Shown: positions 22,519-30,046 of the stretch, one piece after another
How the letters are laid out: every line of letters begins with the position of its first letter
Numbering within the stretch: position 1 is the stretch's first letter
Assembly: GCF_001896205.1 (NCBI RefSeq)
Contig: NZ_MPNU01000001.1
Location: forward strand, 3,065,467 to 3,129,466
Direction: 5' to 3'
Source: Edwardsiella piscicida
GTDB taxonomy: Bacteria > Pseudomonadota > Gammaproteobacteria > Enterobacterales > Enterobacteriaceae
DNA length: 64,000 nt
Position numbers and translations under genes: made by a program
The notes under the pieces: model-generated
Databases searched by the model: none
Seen by the model: the letters and a program-made list of their open reading frames with translations, nothing else
Told to the model about the DNA's origin: nothing

Positions 22519-22953
22519 TCAGACACGGTAAACCTCTTTGGCCCGCAGGGTAAATGCCTGCACCATGCTGCCGGCCAACTCCTTAAACACCTTGCCAAAG
22601 GCCAGCTCAACCAGCTTATTGGTAAACTCAAAATCCAAATGCAGCTCTACCTTACAGGCGTCTTCACCCAAGGGAGTAAAGCGCCAATCCCCCATCAGGC
22701 GGCGAAACGGCCCCTCGATCAGCTGCATCTTAATATTACGGTTGTCCGACAGCGTATTGCGAGTGGTAAAGGTTTTACTGATCCCCGCCTTACAGACATC
22801 GACCGAGGCGGTCATGCTCTGCGGTGAACTCTCCAGCACCCGACTGCCGACACAGCCCGGCAAAAAGGCCGGATAGGCGTCAACGTCATTGACCAACTGG
22901 TACATCTGCTGCGCGCTAAACGGCACCAGCGCGGAACGGCTAATCTGCGGCAT
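22519..22953 (-). CDS. ratA: RatA family START-like protein (ubiquinone-binding COQ10 family)
   Basis: 144 residues from ATG 22953: [20 protein letters not shown], then [20 protein letters not shown], typical of the polyketide cyclase/COQ10 fold that binds ubiquinone. E. coli RatA has also been reported to block 70S association. Divergent from smpB, with a 153-base promoter region between them, and coupled to rnfH. Confidence 0.93.
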   Translation of the reverse strand: MPQISRSALVPFSAQQMYQLVNDVDAYPAFLPGCVGSRVLESSPQSMTASVDVCKAGISKTFTTRNTLSDNRNIKMQLIEGPFRRLMGDWRFTPLGEDACKVELHLDFEFTNKLVELAFGKVFKELAGSMVQAFTLRAKEVYRV

Positions 22954-23106
22954 ATCAATTCCCGGACAACATAAACCGAGGCATAATACCATTTATTGCT
23001 AGACAGAGAGAATTGGCTTACGCACACTGAATGCCGACCATAAATCCGCGGCCAGCCCCGGCAAAAGGTATTCATGCGCCGGTCGTAACAGTATAATGAC
23101 GCTACT

Positions 23107-23589
23107 ATGACAAAGAAAAAAGCACATAAACCGGGTTCGGCAACCATTGCCATGAACAAGCGCGCGCGCCACGAATACTTCATCGAGGATGAGTTCGAGG
23201 CCGGGCTGTCGCTGCAAGGCTGGGAAGTAAAGTCCCTGCGGGCCGGCAAGGCCAACATCAGCGAAAGCTATATTCTGCTGCAAAACGGCGAGGCGTTTCT
23301 GTTTGGCGCCACCTTTACTCCGCTGAGCGTGGCCTCTAGCCACGTGGTGTGCGATCCGACGCGCACCCGTAAGCTGCTGCTCAAGGAGCGCGAGCTGGCG
23401 ACCCTGTTCGGCAGCGCCAACCGCGACGGTTACACCATCGTCCCGCTGTCGCTGTACTGGAAGAACGCCTGGGCTAAGCTGAAGATCGGCGTGGCTAAGG
23501 GCAAGAAAGAACACGATAAACGCGATGATATCAAGGCGCGTGAATGGCAGCAGGATAAAGCGCGAATTATGAAAAACGCCGGCCGCTAA
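23107..23589 (+). CDS. smpB: SsrA-binding protein SmpB
   Basis: Binds tmRNA and delivers it to stalled ribosomes for trans-translation. 160 residues, the usual length. It opens with a Lys-rich segment, then [29 protein letters not shown], and ends with the basic tail [24 protein letters not shown] that mimics the mRNA. Its partner RNA ssrA follows 48 bases downstream. Confidence 0.98.
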   Translation: MTKKKAHKPGSATIAMNKRARHEYFIEDEFEAGLSLQGWEVKSLRAGKANISESYILLQNGEAFLFGATFTPLSVASSHVVCDPTRTRKLLLKERELATLFGSANRDGYTIVPLSLYWKNAWAKLKIGVAKGKKEHDKRDDIKAREWQQDKARIMKNAGR

Positions 23590-23637
23590 CGCTAGCGCAG
23601 CGGCGGTAAACTCTGGTATACTGCCGATTACACACTT

Positions 23638-24001
23638 GGGCCTGATTCTGGATTCGACGGGATTTGCGAAACTCAAGGTGCATGCCGAGGGGCGGTTTGC
23701 CTCGTAAAAAGCCGCAAAAAAATAGTCGCAAACGACGAAAACTACGCACTCGCAGCTTAATAACCTGCGCAGAGCCCTCTCTCCCTAGCCTCCGCTCTTA
23801 GGACGGGGATCAAGAGAGGTCAAACCCAAAAGAGATCGCGTGGAGCTCCTGCCTGGGGGTGAAGCGTTAAATCCAATCAGGCTAGTTTGTTAGTGGCGTG
23901 TCTGTCCGCAGCTGGCAAGCGAATGTAAAGACCAGACTAAGCATGTAGTACCGACAGCGTAGTAATTTCGGACGCGGGTTCAACTCCCGCCAGGTCCACC
24001 A
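23638..24001 (+). ncRNA. ssrA: Transfer-messenger RNA (tmRNA)
   Basis: Rescues stalled ribosomes and tags the nascent chain. The 5' GGGCCTG pairs with the 3' CAGGTCC ahead of the encoded ACCA end, giving 364 bases against 363 in E. coli. The reading frame resumes at GCA 23728 and encodes the tag ANDENYALAA with a TAA stop at 23758. The T arm (GGGTTCAACTCCCGCC) is at the 3' end. A TATACT -10 element lies at 23617-23622. The 3' end is the insertion point of the satellite that follows; the copied end keeps the RNA intact. Confidence 0.98.
23970..24001 (+). other. Putative attL of the integrated satellite
   Basis: A P4-type integrase gene begins 183 bases after the ssrA 3' end, and tRNA or tmRNA 3' ends are the standard targets of this integrase family. 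I could not find a second copy of this T-arm sequence further along, so the boundary at the other side is not defined. Confidence 0.5.
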
Positions 24002-24035
24002 CATACGCTTCCGGAGACGTCCGGGAAAGTCTAGA

Positions 24036-24069
24036 AAGCCCGCATGGCACAAGCCCTGCGGGCTTTTTT
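24036..24069 (+). terminator. Rho-independent terminator of ssrA
   Basis: AAGCCCGCA (24036-24044) pairs with TGCGGGCTT (24057-24065), followed by a run of T. It lies 35 bases after the mature tmRNA end. Confidence 0.9.
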
Positions 24070-24111
24070 GCGTCTGTCGTTGTCCGAGTACATCCGGCTC
24101 AATCCAGAGAA

Positions 24112-24167
24112 AATTGGTACACGTTTAGGTACACGCTATACTGTGGTCCATTAAACGTGTACCAATT
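24112..24167 (+). repeat. 16-bp perfect inverted repeat at the integrase promoter
   Basis: AATTGGTACACGTTTA (24112-24127) and its exact reverse complement (24152-24167) are 24 bases apart. The octamer GGTACACG also recurs directly at 24116 and 24128. The array ends 17 bases before the integrase start. By analogy with P4-type elements these are likely integrase arm-type or excisionase sites that also autoregulate int; this is inference. Confidence 0.7.
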
Positions 24168-24184
24168 ATGGATGGGATCCAGAC

Positions 24185-25388
24185 ATGGCGCGCATCACTC
24201 GCCCCCTCACTAACAACGAGATACTCAAAGCTAAACCCCGCGAGAAAGACTTTACCCTGCATGATGGCGATGGATTGTTCTTACTCGTCAAAACCTCTGG
24301 TAAAAAACTGTGGCGTTTCCGTTACCAACGTCCAATAAGTGGAAGCCGAACAAACTTAAGCCTCGGCTCATACCCAGCCCTTACGCTCGCAGCAGCTCGC
24401 CAGATACGCGACCAGCATTTAACAACCCTCGCACAAGGCATAGATCCTCAACAACAGCAGGAGCAAGCGTCAGAACAACGCCAGATTGAGTTAGATAGCA
24501 TTTTCTCAACAGTAGCCGCTAACTGGTTTCAGATTAAAAGTAAAAGCGTTACAGGGGATTATGCGAAGGATATCTGGCGTTCTTTAGATAAAGATGTGTT
24601 CCCTGCCATTGGGGCGATACCTGTTCAGGAGATAAAAGCCAGAACGATTATTGAAGCACTTGAGCCAATCAAAGCACGTGGAGCTCTGGAAACTGTTAGG
24701 CGCTTCAGTGCAGCGTATCAATGAAATAATGATCTATGCGGTCAACACTGGGCTAATTGATGCTAACCCATCATCCGGCGTAAGAATGGCTTTTGAAAAA
24801 CCAAAAAAGCAAAGCATGCCGACACTACGACCAGAAGAACTACCAAAACTCATGCGTTCTTTGATGATGTCGAACCTCTCTGTTTCGACTCGATGTCTAA
24901 TTGAGTGGCAACTCCTGACCCTTGTGCGCCCTTCTGAGGCCTCAGGCACTCGATGGGAAGAGATCGACCTCGACGCTAAGCTCTGGACAATTCCAGCCGA
25001 ACGGATGAAAGCCAAGCGGGAACATATTGTTCCTTTATCCCCTCAAGCATTAGAGATTTTAGAGGTGATGAGGCCTATTAGTGCTTATCGCGAATATGTA
25101 TTCCCTAGTAGAAATAATCCTACACAACCGATGAACAGCCAGACGGCTAATGCCGCGTTAAAAAGAATTGGTTATGGGGGGAAGCTGGTCGCTCATGGAT
25201 TAAGATCTATAGCAAGTACAGCTCTGAATGAGGCAAATTTCAACGCAGATGCAATTGAGGCAGCCTTAGCACACTCCGATAAAAATGAAATAAGGAGGGC
25301 TTACAATCGCTCAATATATCTTGAACAACGCATAGAACTTATGAATTGGTGGGGGTCATACGCTATAAAAAATGTACGTCAAGCATAA
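24185..25388 (+). pseudogene. P4-type tyrosine integrase, frameshifted
   Basis: The N-terminal frame (24185-24724) encodes the DUF4102-type arm-binding domain, MARITRPLTNNEILKAKPRE, and ends in VRRFSAAYQ. Homology continues in a different frame (QRINEIMIYAVNTGLIDANP) through the catalytic domain to 25388. The two parts together give about 400 residues, the normal length. Catalytic residues are present: Arg in LLTLVRPSEASGTRW, HGLR, and Tyr in RRAYNR. A net frame change of one base lies at about 24695-24712, so no full-length product is expected unless this is a sequencing error or a recoding site. Confidence 0.9.
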
Positions 25389-25420
25389 ATATTTGAGTCT
25401 CCAAATTGGAGACTCATAAT

Positions 25421-25723
25421 TTAGGCTTTCCTCTTATCAACCTCTTTTTTTATTTCACTAGTCAAAAACTCAACTTCATGTGAAAGTTTTTTATAGCTAT
25501 CCGTAATTTGCTCCTGGCTTTTATTTGCTAGAAAAAATACTTTATCCGCTACTTTAAACAAAAGCATTACCAAGCCATCTTCTTTTTTTAGCTCGTTTCT
25601 TAACGCCCAACGCTCAATGCTTTTTTTCGTTAAGCTATTTAATGATTCAACTTGAAACTTACAACCATTAACTATTTTCAATATTACTCGCTGAGCTTGC
25701 ATTCTATTCAGAAAATCACTCAT
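25421..25723 (-). CDS. Small helical protein, third gene of the satellite cargo operon
   Basis: 100 residues; I recognise no family. It appears mostly alpha-helical and charged, with a hydrophobic stretch LVMLLFKVADKVFFLA around 51-66 and a Lys/Glu-rich C-terminal helix (SYKKLSHEVEFLTSEIKKEVDKRK) that could form a coiled coil. Its start overlaps the stop of the nucleotidyltransferase gene by one base (TAATG), so the two are made together and may interact. Base composition is very AT-rich like its neighbours, far below the host. Confidence 0.7.
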   Translation of the reverse strand: MSDFLNRMQAQRVILKIVNGCKFQVESLNSLTKKSIERWALRNELKKEDGLVMLLFKVADKVFFLANKSQEQITDSYKKLSHEVEFLTSEIKKEVDKRKA

Positions 25724-26340
25724 TACTTTCCCTCCCTCATAAACTCAACCCATTTTTTTATTGCCGTAGCATGTTTTTTTATTTTTAAAACTTCAGATCT
25801 TGAAATATATTCACCGATGCCTCTTGTACTCATAATTCTCGCTCTATTCAGGGTGGAATAGACATCTAATGGTAAAAGTATGCTCTTATCCCCAATCATC
25901 AGAGCAGCATCTCGCGAGAACACAGGCTTATCCATGAAAGCTAAGGAAAAACAAATAGCTATATTTCTAATAGAAAGAAAAATATTAGACATTTCAAATA
26001 CATATGAGTCAGTTTCATTTAGTAATTCATCTAGTGATGTATTTAATAACGAGCTGAACTTAAAAAAATCATCATTATATTTCTTGTATACACTAGGGCA
26101 CCCCATAGCTCTCAAAAAATCAACATTATCATCAGAAAAAATTAATCTGGATTCTAAATACAAATGCCATGCAAAAGGATTCCCTTCACTCCATAACTCT
26201 CTTATTCGTACATAAGAATAAATTGAATATTCATCAATATTAAATCGTTCATCTTTATCATTCACTATTGCCAACAAATCGATATCTGAATCTTTAGATA
26301 CCTCACCTCTACACAGAGATCCAAAAGCATATATGTGCAT
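25723..26340 (-). CDS. Minimal nucleotidyltransferase-fold protein, second gene of the cargo operon
   Basis: 205 residues. The nucleotidyltransferase signature is at the very N-terminus: FGSLCRG (6-12) followed by DSDID, with metal-binding Asp19 and Asp21. The C-terminal half is helical and resembles the all-alpha domain that accompanies MNT or aminoglycoside-type transferases. An AGGAGG four bases before ATG 26340 fixes this start, so the protein truly begins right at the motif. One base separates it from the upstream pentapeptide gene and it overlaps the downstream gene. Such enzymes can nucleotidylate proteins, tRNA or small molecules; the substrate here is unknown. Confidence 0.8.
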   Translation of the reverse strand: MHIYAFGSLCRGEVSKDSDIDLLAIVNDKDERFNIDEYSIYSYVRIRELWSEGNPFAWHLYLESRLIFSDDNVDFLRAMGCPSVYKKYNDDFFKFSSLLNTSLDELLNETDSYVFEMSNIFLSIRNIAICFSLAFMDKPVFSRDAALMIGDKSILLPLDVYSTLNRARIMSTRGIGEYISRSEVLKIKKHATAIKKWVEFMREGK

Positions 26341-26341
26341 C

Positions 26342-27169
26342 TTACCTCCTGCTAATTTTTTTTACTAATAATGACATGAACAATCCAAAAACAACCAATC
26401 TAATAAAATATATCAAGGCTGAAATACCATCATTATCACCTGTGATTTTTTGTATGCCGAAAAAAATCAACGGAGTTTCTTTCGCTTTTTCACCAAATAC
26501 TTTCAGGGTCACATCCCCTGATACATTTAAGGTCAGGTAACACAATATACACGCAAAGATAATAAAAACTGTTAAGAGTAGTCTCTTTAAGCTTTCTCCA
26601 TTTCCCCATATCCAATCTAAAATAACAAATAACAACCATTCAAAAAACTTTCCAACGCGACTCAAAGATTGGTATTTGTTTCTATAGTAGTCTTCTTCAG
26701 AACGCCATGCCTTTGATAAATGACTCCTAGTTGCTATTAATTCTTGTCTAATAGCAAAATTTACCGACTCAGTATCCCCCTGCTGTTGATAGTTAACACG
26801 AAGGTTTCTGAAAAACTTCGCCCTCAAATTTTCCTCATTTGGAGCACTTTCAGTCAACGAATTTATATCAACTTGAGTTCGTTCAAAAACTGCATATCTT
26901 AAGTCACAACAAATAAATTTCGAACCATTAAATGAAGTGCCTGTAAATCGACAGCCAACGAATTCACAGTATGAAAAAACACAATTCCTAAAATAACAAA
27001 CATCAAAAATACAATAATTAAAATTTACGTGTTCAAATTTTTTCCCTTTTGCGACTCCTCTTATGAAAACTCTATTATCAACTTGCTCATAACTCATGTT
27101 TCGACAAAATGAAACATCTTCCTCTTTAGTTCGCCCATTTGATGCAAATAACTTCTCTTCCATTCCCAT
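26342..27169 (-). CDS. Pentapeptide-repeat protein with channel-like membrane domain, first gene of the cargo operon
   Basis: About 275 residues. Pentapeptide repeats (F-x-x-C/N-x periodicity, Cys-rich) span roughly 48-105 counted from the most upstream start at 27184. A helical linker (FRNLRVNYQQQGDTESVNFA) follows, then hydrophobic segments near 180-195, 201-220 and 255-273. Pentapeptide repeats, this linker, a GNGES-type turn and two membrane helices form the layout of two-helix ion-channel proteins, but the region between the helices (FFGIQKITGD) lacks a potassium-selectivity TVGYG. The exact start is uncertain: ATG at 27175, 27169 or 27163 after AAAGG; 27169 has the best spacing. No known defence family recognised. 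Confidence 0.75.
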   Translation of the reverse strand: MGMEEKLFASNGRTKEEDVSFCRNMSYEQVDNRVFIRGVAKGKKFEHVNFNYCIFDVCYFRNCVFSYCEFVGCRFTGTSFNGSKFICCDLRYAVFERTQVDINSLTESAPNEENLRAKFFRNLRVNYQQQGDTESVNFAIRQELIATRSHLSKAWRSEEDYYRNKYQSLSRVGKFFEWLLFVILDWIWGNGESLKRLLLTVFIIFACILCYLTLNVSGDVTLKVFGEKAKETPLIFFGIQKITGDNDGISALIYFIRLVVFGLFMSLLVKKISRR

Positions 27170-27193
27170 GCTCATACCTTTCAAATGTAATAT

Positions 27194-27220
27194 TTGTCAA
27201 CGACAATCATTCACATTATA
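27194..27220 (-). promoter_or_regulatory. Likely promoter and operator of the cargo operon
   Basis: A perfect -10 hexamer TATAAT (minus strand, 27215-27220) lies about 45 bases before the first gene, without a good -35. Between it and the gene is a short palindrome TTGTC-AAC-GACAA (27194-27206), well placed for a repressor. Assignment is by sequence match only. Confidence 0.45.
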
Positions 27221-27477
27221 TACTTCACTTTTTATGTTTTTGTCTGCCGCAAGTTTATCCGATTACAAGCCTCCAACCATTCGTACATTTTGCATGTATC
27301 AATCAAATACTCAATAACGAATCAAAAATTACTGACATACCATTCTATCCTCGCCCGACCTGACCGCGTCAGAGGCTCACCTCCCCCCCAAACATCGTTT
27401 GCACATCCGCGCCCCCTTACATCTCTGCGACGCTCACAGGTCGCGAAATTAAATAAACACTTTCCCGCTGGCGCGCA

Positions 27478-27496
27478 ATGCTATCCCCGCCTCGCC
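27478..27496 (-). other. P2/P4-type cos site
   Basis: On the minus strand GGCGAGGCGGGGATAGCAT matches the 19-base cohesive end of P2 and P4 as I recall it (GGCGAGGCGGGGAAAGCAC) at 17 of 19 positions. It lies between the cargo operon and psu, where P4 has cos. A perfect 8-bp palindrome CGCGCCAG-GA-CTGGCGCG follows at 27547-27564 and may be part of the terminase-recognition region. The rest of the 27221-27596 gap has no gene. Confidence 0.7.
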
Positions 27497-27596
27497 TGCC
27501 CGCTTCATGGGGCGCTTTTAATGCAGGTGCATGAGAGGGCGCAGAGCGCGCCAGGACTGGCGCGACGAGGGCTAGAAAATATCGTAAGGCGCATGC

Positions 27597-27629
27597 AAAA
27601 CCATGCACGCTATGCATGCATGGCTTTTT
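27597..27629 (-). terminator. Terminator after psu
   Basis: CCATGCA (27601-27607) pairs with TGCATGG (27617-27623), with A4 before and T5 after, so it can work in both directions. On the minus strand it lies 33 bases past the psu stop and would end the sid-ogr-psu transcript. Confidence 0.6.
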
Positions 27630-27661
27630 AGAGAAAAATGCGGGGATTTATGGCGATTTTT

Positions 27662-28237
27662 TTATGCCGGGCGCTGCTGTTCCAGTGCAATTTTTCGGTG
27701 CATAAATTTCAGGTTTTCGGCAGGCGTCGTGCGGCTGATGGCATCCTGCCGGGCCGCTGTTTCTGGCCGTAGTCCCGCACTGTTTAAAATATCCCGACTG
27801 GCCTCGGCGTACTCAATGGCCGGGCTGATGGTCATACTGACGGCCAGCGCTTCCCGCAGGTATTCCAGTGCCCGATCGGCGGCCCGTGTGCGTAACAGTT
27901 CCGGCTGATGATTCAGCCCCATTAACTCCGGTGCCAGCGCACTGAGCAGCTCGGTGCCGTGACGTTGCATGAAGCTGCGCAGCTCCGTACGCACACTGAC
28001 ACGCAACAGTTCATCATGAGCATGTAGGTATCGATCGGCGTGTTGATTCATCTCCCACTGTTTCACGGCGATCAATTCACGCAGATAGGCCAGGCGATCG
28101 CCAGACTTGCCGCTGCTATCGGCCTGTAGGCTAGCTATCTCTAGCGTCGCCTTGGTCCATGCCTGACGGCTATCCTGCCAACGTGTTTTGGCCGCTTGGC
28201 ACGCCATTGCCGCTTTTTGTAATGGGGTTGTCGTCAT
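27662..28237 (-). CDS. psu: Phage polarity suppression protein Psu (P4-like)
   Basis: In P4, Psu inhibits the Rho termination factor and also decorates the satellite capsid. ATG 28237 gives 191 residues, against 190 in P4. Matching segments include RYLHAHDELLRVSVRTELRSFMQRHGTELLSALAPELMG and a C-terminal RKIALEQQ. It is the last gene of the late operon sid-ogr-psu, 14 bases after the ogr-type gene. Full length, so it may still be functional. Confidence 0.92.
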   Translation of the reverse strand: MTTTPLQKAAMACQAAKTRWQDSRQAWTKATLEIASLQADSSGKSGDRLAYLRELIAVKQWEMNQHADRYLHAHDELLRVSVRTELRSFMQRHGTELLSALAPELMGLNHQPELLRTRAADRALEYLREALAVSMTISPAIEYAEASRDILNSAGLRPETAARQDAISRTTPAENLKFMHRKIALEQQRPA

Positions 28238-28251
28238 GTTGGTGTTCTCGG

Positions 28252-28494
28252 TTAATGTGAAAAGGGAGAGCGATAGCAACCGGATACCCGGCGCGGCTCC
28301 GCCTGTGGCGCTGGCCGTTCTGCTGTTACCGGCTTGGCTGGTTGATGGATAATTTCATCGATGGATTCCAGTGTGCGGAACGTCGCCGAGCAGTGAACAT
28401 TGGTGCACTGGTGATAGCGTTGCTTGACGTTATCCGATAAGTATCGGCTGCTGCGGGTATGGGCGGATTTACCGCAAAAAGGACAATGCATCAT
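28252..28494 (-). CDS. ogr: Ogr/Delta-type late gene transcription activator
   Basis: 80 residues with the Ogr zinc-finger pattern CPFC at 4-7 and CTNVHC in the second half (C-x2-C ... C-x4-C), followed by SATFRTLESIDEII, a conserved Ogr segment. P4 Delta is a tandem fusion of two such domains; this protein has one, so it resembles P2 Ogr. In P2/P4 these proteins activate late promoters. The start overlaps the end of the sid remnant by four bases. Confidence 0.92.
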   Translation of the reverse strand: MMHCPFCGKSAHTRSSRYLSDNVKQRYHQCTNVHCSATFRTLESIDEIIHQPAKPVTAERPAPQAEPRRVSGCYRSPFSH

Positions 28495-28742
28495 GCGATC
28501 AGCCCCCGCGCCTGAAGCTGGGCTTTACGCTGCTGCATTTCTTCGTAAAAACGCATGCTCTGTGCCGGTGTTGCGGCGAGCTCATAGTCCATATGGGGGA
28601 GCGGGCTGGGCGATAACCCTATTTTGTACAGTACCGGCTCATCGTTTAAACGGATCTCATATTGGTCTACTTGTGCTTTCTGTAAGTACCCCATATAACC
28701 GCGCCGCTCGTCTCTAAAGCCATACTGTCTCGGAAAACACAA
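28491..28742 (-). pseudogene. sid: C-terminal remnant of capsid size-determination protein Sid
   Basis: The last 50 or so residues match the C-terminus of P4 Sid: DEPVLYKIGLSPSPLPHMDY and a terminal ARGLIA. P4 Sid has 244 residues; the preceding part is missing and the frame upstream (CFPRQYGFRDERR) is unrelated. The satellite therefore cannot redirect a helper to small capsids. It marks the deletion boundary at about 28690-28742; the stretch 28743-28883 holds no gene I can support. Confidence 0.82.
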
Positions 28743-28883
28743 TCCACGTTCGCTCCCCGCACCATGACATGATAACGTTTTCGCTTACGGCGCAGCATCG
28801 CCGGATAGGCGCGGCCGTGGCGGTAGACACACACACCGTCGCGGGCCGAGCGATACGCACTCTTTGTTAAACGGGATAATCCG

Positions 28884-29180
28884 ATGAGCGTCATTTACGT
28901 TGTGGTGTTGACCTATAGTAAACCCCTGTCTGAAATCGATGCGCAGATGGCGGCGCATATTGAGTGGCTTAATCAGGGCTATGACGAGGGGGTTTTCCTG
29001 ACCTCTGGGCGGCGTATTCCGCGCAGCGGCGGAGTGATCCTGGCGCGCAGCGACACGCTGGAGGCCCTGCAGGCCAGACTGCAGCGCGATCCGTTTCAGC
29101 AGCATGGGCTGGTCGCTACCGAGATCATCCCCTTTGAGGCCAGCCGCTGCGCCGATACGATCCAAGGGCTGTTGGCGTAA
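28884..29180 (+). CDS. YciI-like (YCII domain) protein
   Basis: 98 residues with the ferredoxin-like YCII fold: it opens YVVVLTYSKPLSEIDAQMAAHIEWL, with the conserved His in HIEWL, and has TSGRRIPRSGGVILARS in the middle. Members are small cytoplasmic proteins, some acting as dehalogenases or isomerases; the substrate here cannot be told. First host-like gene after the satellite remnant, and its base composition returns to the host level. Confidence 0.85.
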   Translation: MSVIYVVVLTYSKPLSEIDAQMAAHIEWLNQGYDEGVFLTSGRRIPRSGGVILARSDTLEALQARLQRDPFQQHGLVATEIIPFEASRCADTIQGLLA

Positions 29181-29231
29181 GGCGACCGCCATCGGCAGTA
29201 CTAACGGGACAGCTTCTGGGTGTCCATAGAC

Positions 29232-29256
29232 AACGCCACCGACAGGTGGCGTTTTA
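29232..29256 (+). terminator. Terminator after the YciI-like gene
   Basis: AACGCCACC-GACA-GGTGGCGTT is a perfect 9-bp stem followed by a short T run, 52 bases past the stop. It separates this gene from the convergent ridA-like gene. Confidence 0.75.
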
Positions 29257-29296
29257 GCGACACGGAGATATACCCCGCGAGTTGATCTCCAGCAGA

Positions 29297-29683
29297 TTAG
29301 CGCCGCACGGCGATGGCCTCGATCTCGATCAGGGCATCCTTCGGCAGACGAGCGACCTCAACGCAGGAGCGCGCCGGGAACGGGGCTCCGTGCGCGCTAA
29401 AGAACGCTTCATAGGCGGCGTTGACGGCGGTGAACGCATTGAGATCCTTAACAAATACCGTCGTTTTCACGATGGAGGCCACGCTGAGCCCGGCGGCGTC
29501 GACGATAGCCTTGACATTCTCCAGCGACTGGCGGGTCTGCTCCGCGACGCCCTGCGGCATGGTGCCGCTGACGGGATCCAGCGGAAGCTGGCCGGAGGTC
29601 AGCACCATGTTGCCCAAATCGATGCCCTGAACATAGGGGCCAATGGCGGCCGGGGCGTGCGGTGTGTTGATAACGTTAGACAT
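29297..29683 (-). CDS. RidA family enamine/imine deaminase
   Basis: 128 residues of the YjgF/YER057c/UK114 family. RidA hydrolyses 2-aminoacrylate and related imines released by PLP or dehydratase enzymes. Family segments include IGPYVQGIDLGNMVLTSGQLPLDP and a C-terminal EVARLPKDALIEIEAIAV; the substrate-binding Arg is in FPARSCVEV. AGGAG precedes the start. It is the last gene of the operon after cyuA, azlC and azlD, so it probably clears imines made by the CyuA-like enzyme. Not necessarily the general ridA of the cell. Confidence 0.92.
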   Translation of the reverse strand: MSNVINTPHAPAAIGPYVQGIDLGNMVLTSGQLPLDPVSGTMPQGVAEQTRQSLENVKAIVDAAGLSVASIVKTTVFVKDLNAFTAVNAAYEAFFSAHGAPFPARSCVEVARLPKDALIEIEAIAVRR

Positions 29684-29719
29684 AATGACTCCTAAATGCG
29701 CTTTCAGCGCGGGCGGGGA

Positions 29720-30046
29720 TTACACAAAGACAAACTGGTTCAGCAGGATCAGCGAGACCACGCCGCTGATAACCACCCAGATCAGACCAAAGCGCAGGCT
29801 GACCAGAGTACAGATCACCGCTGCGATCACCTTCGGGTTGCGCAGATCAAACTCCATGTGGGAGTCAACGCTGAGGATCTGGATCGCAATGATGGCCGGC
29901 AGTACGGTGACCGGCACAAAGCGCAGCGTCTTTTTTACCCGGGGCGACATGTTGATGCGGCTGCCCAGCCCGATCAGGGAGAAGCGGATCGCAAAGGTGA
30001 CCGCCGCCATGCCGAGCGTAAGCATGGCAAAAAAAGCATTAGTCAT
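29720..30046 (-). CDS. azlD: AzlD family branched-chain amino acid transport subunit
   Basis: 108-residue membrane protein with about four hydrophobic segments and the family pattern TFAIRFSLIGLGSRINMSP / LRFVPVTVLPAIIAIQIL. AzlD works with AzlC as an amino acid exporter (E. coli YgaZH exports valine). It overlaps azlC by eight bases, and GAGGTGA within azlC serves as its ribosome-binding site. Confidence 0.92.
   Translation of the reverse strand: MTNAFFAMLTLGMAAVTFAIRFSLIGLGSRINMSPRVKKTLRFVPVTVLPAIIAIQILSVDSHMEFDLRNPKVIAAVICTLVSLRFGLIWVVISGVVSLILLNQFVFV

Noticed and set aside
22242-22953. ratA-rnfH as an active toxin-antitoxin pair
   Set aside because: The genes are conserved housekeeping neighbours of smpB; a toxin role is contested and nothing in the sequence supports it specifically.
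28667-28894. Minus-strand 75-codon frame next to the sid remnant
   Set aside because: Runs into the sid remnant in another frame and across the start of the YciI gene; no recognisable family, probably debris at the deletion junction.
28700-29300. attR copy of the ssrA 3' end
   Set aside because: I searched for the T-arm sequence and for the bases following ssrA but found no convincing match, so no attR is reported.
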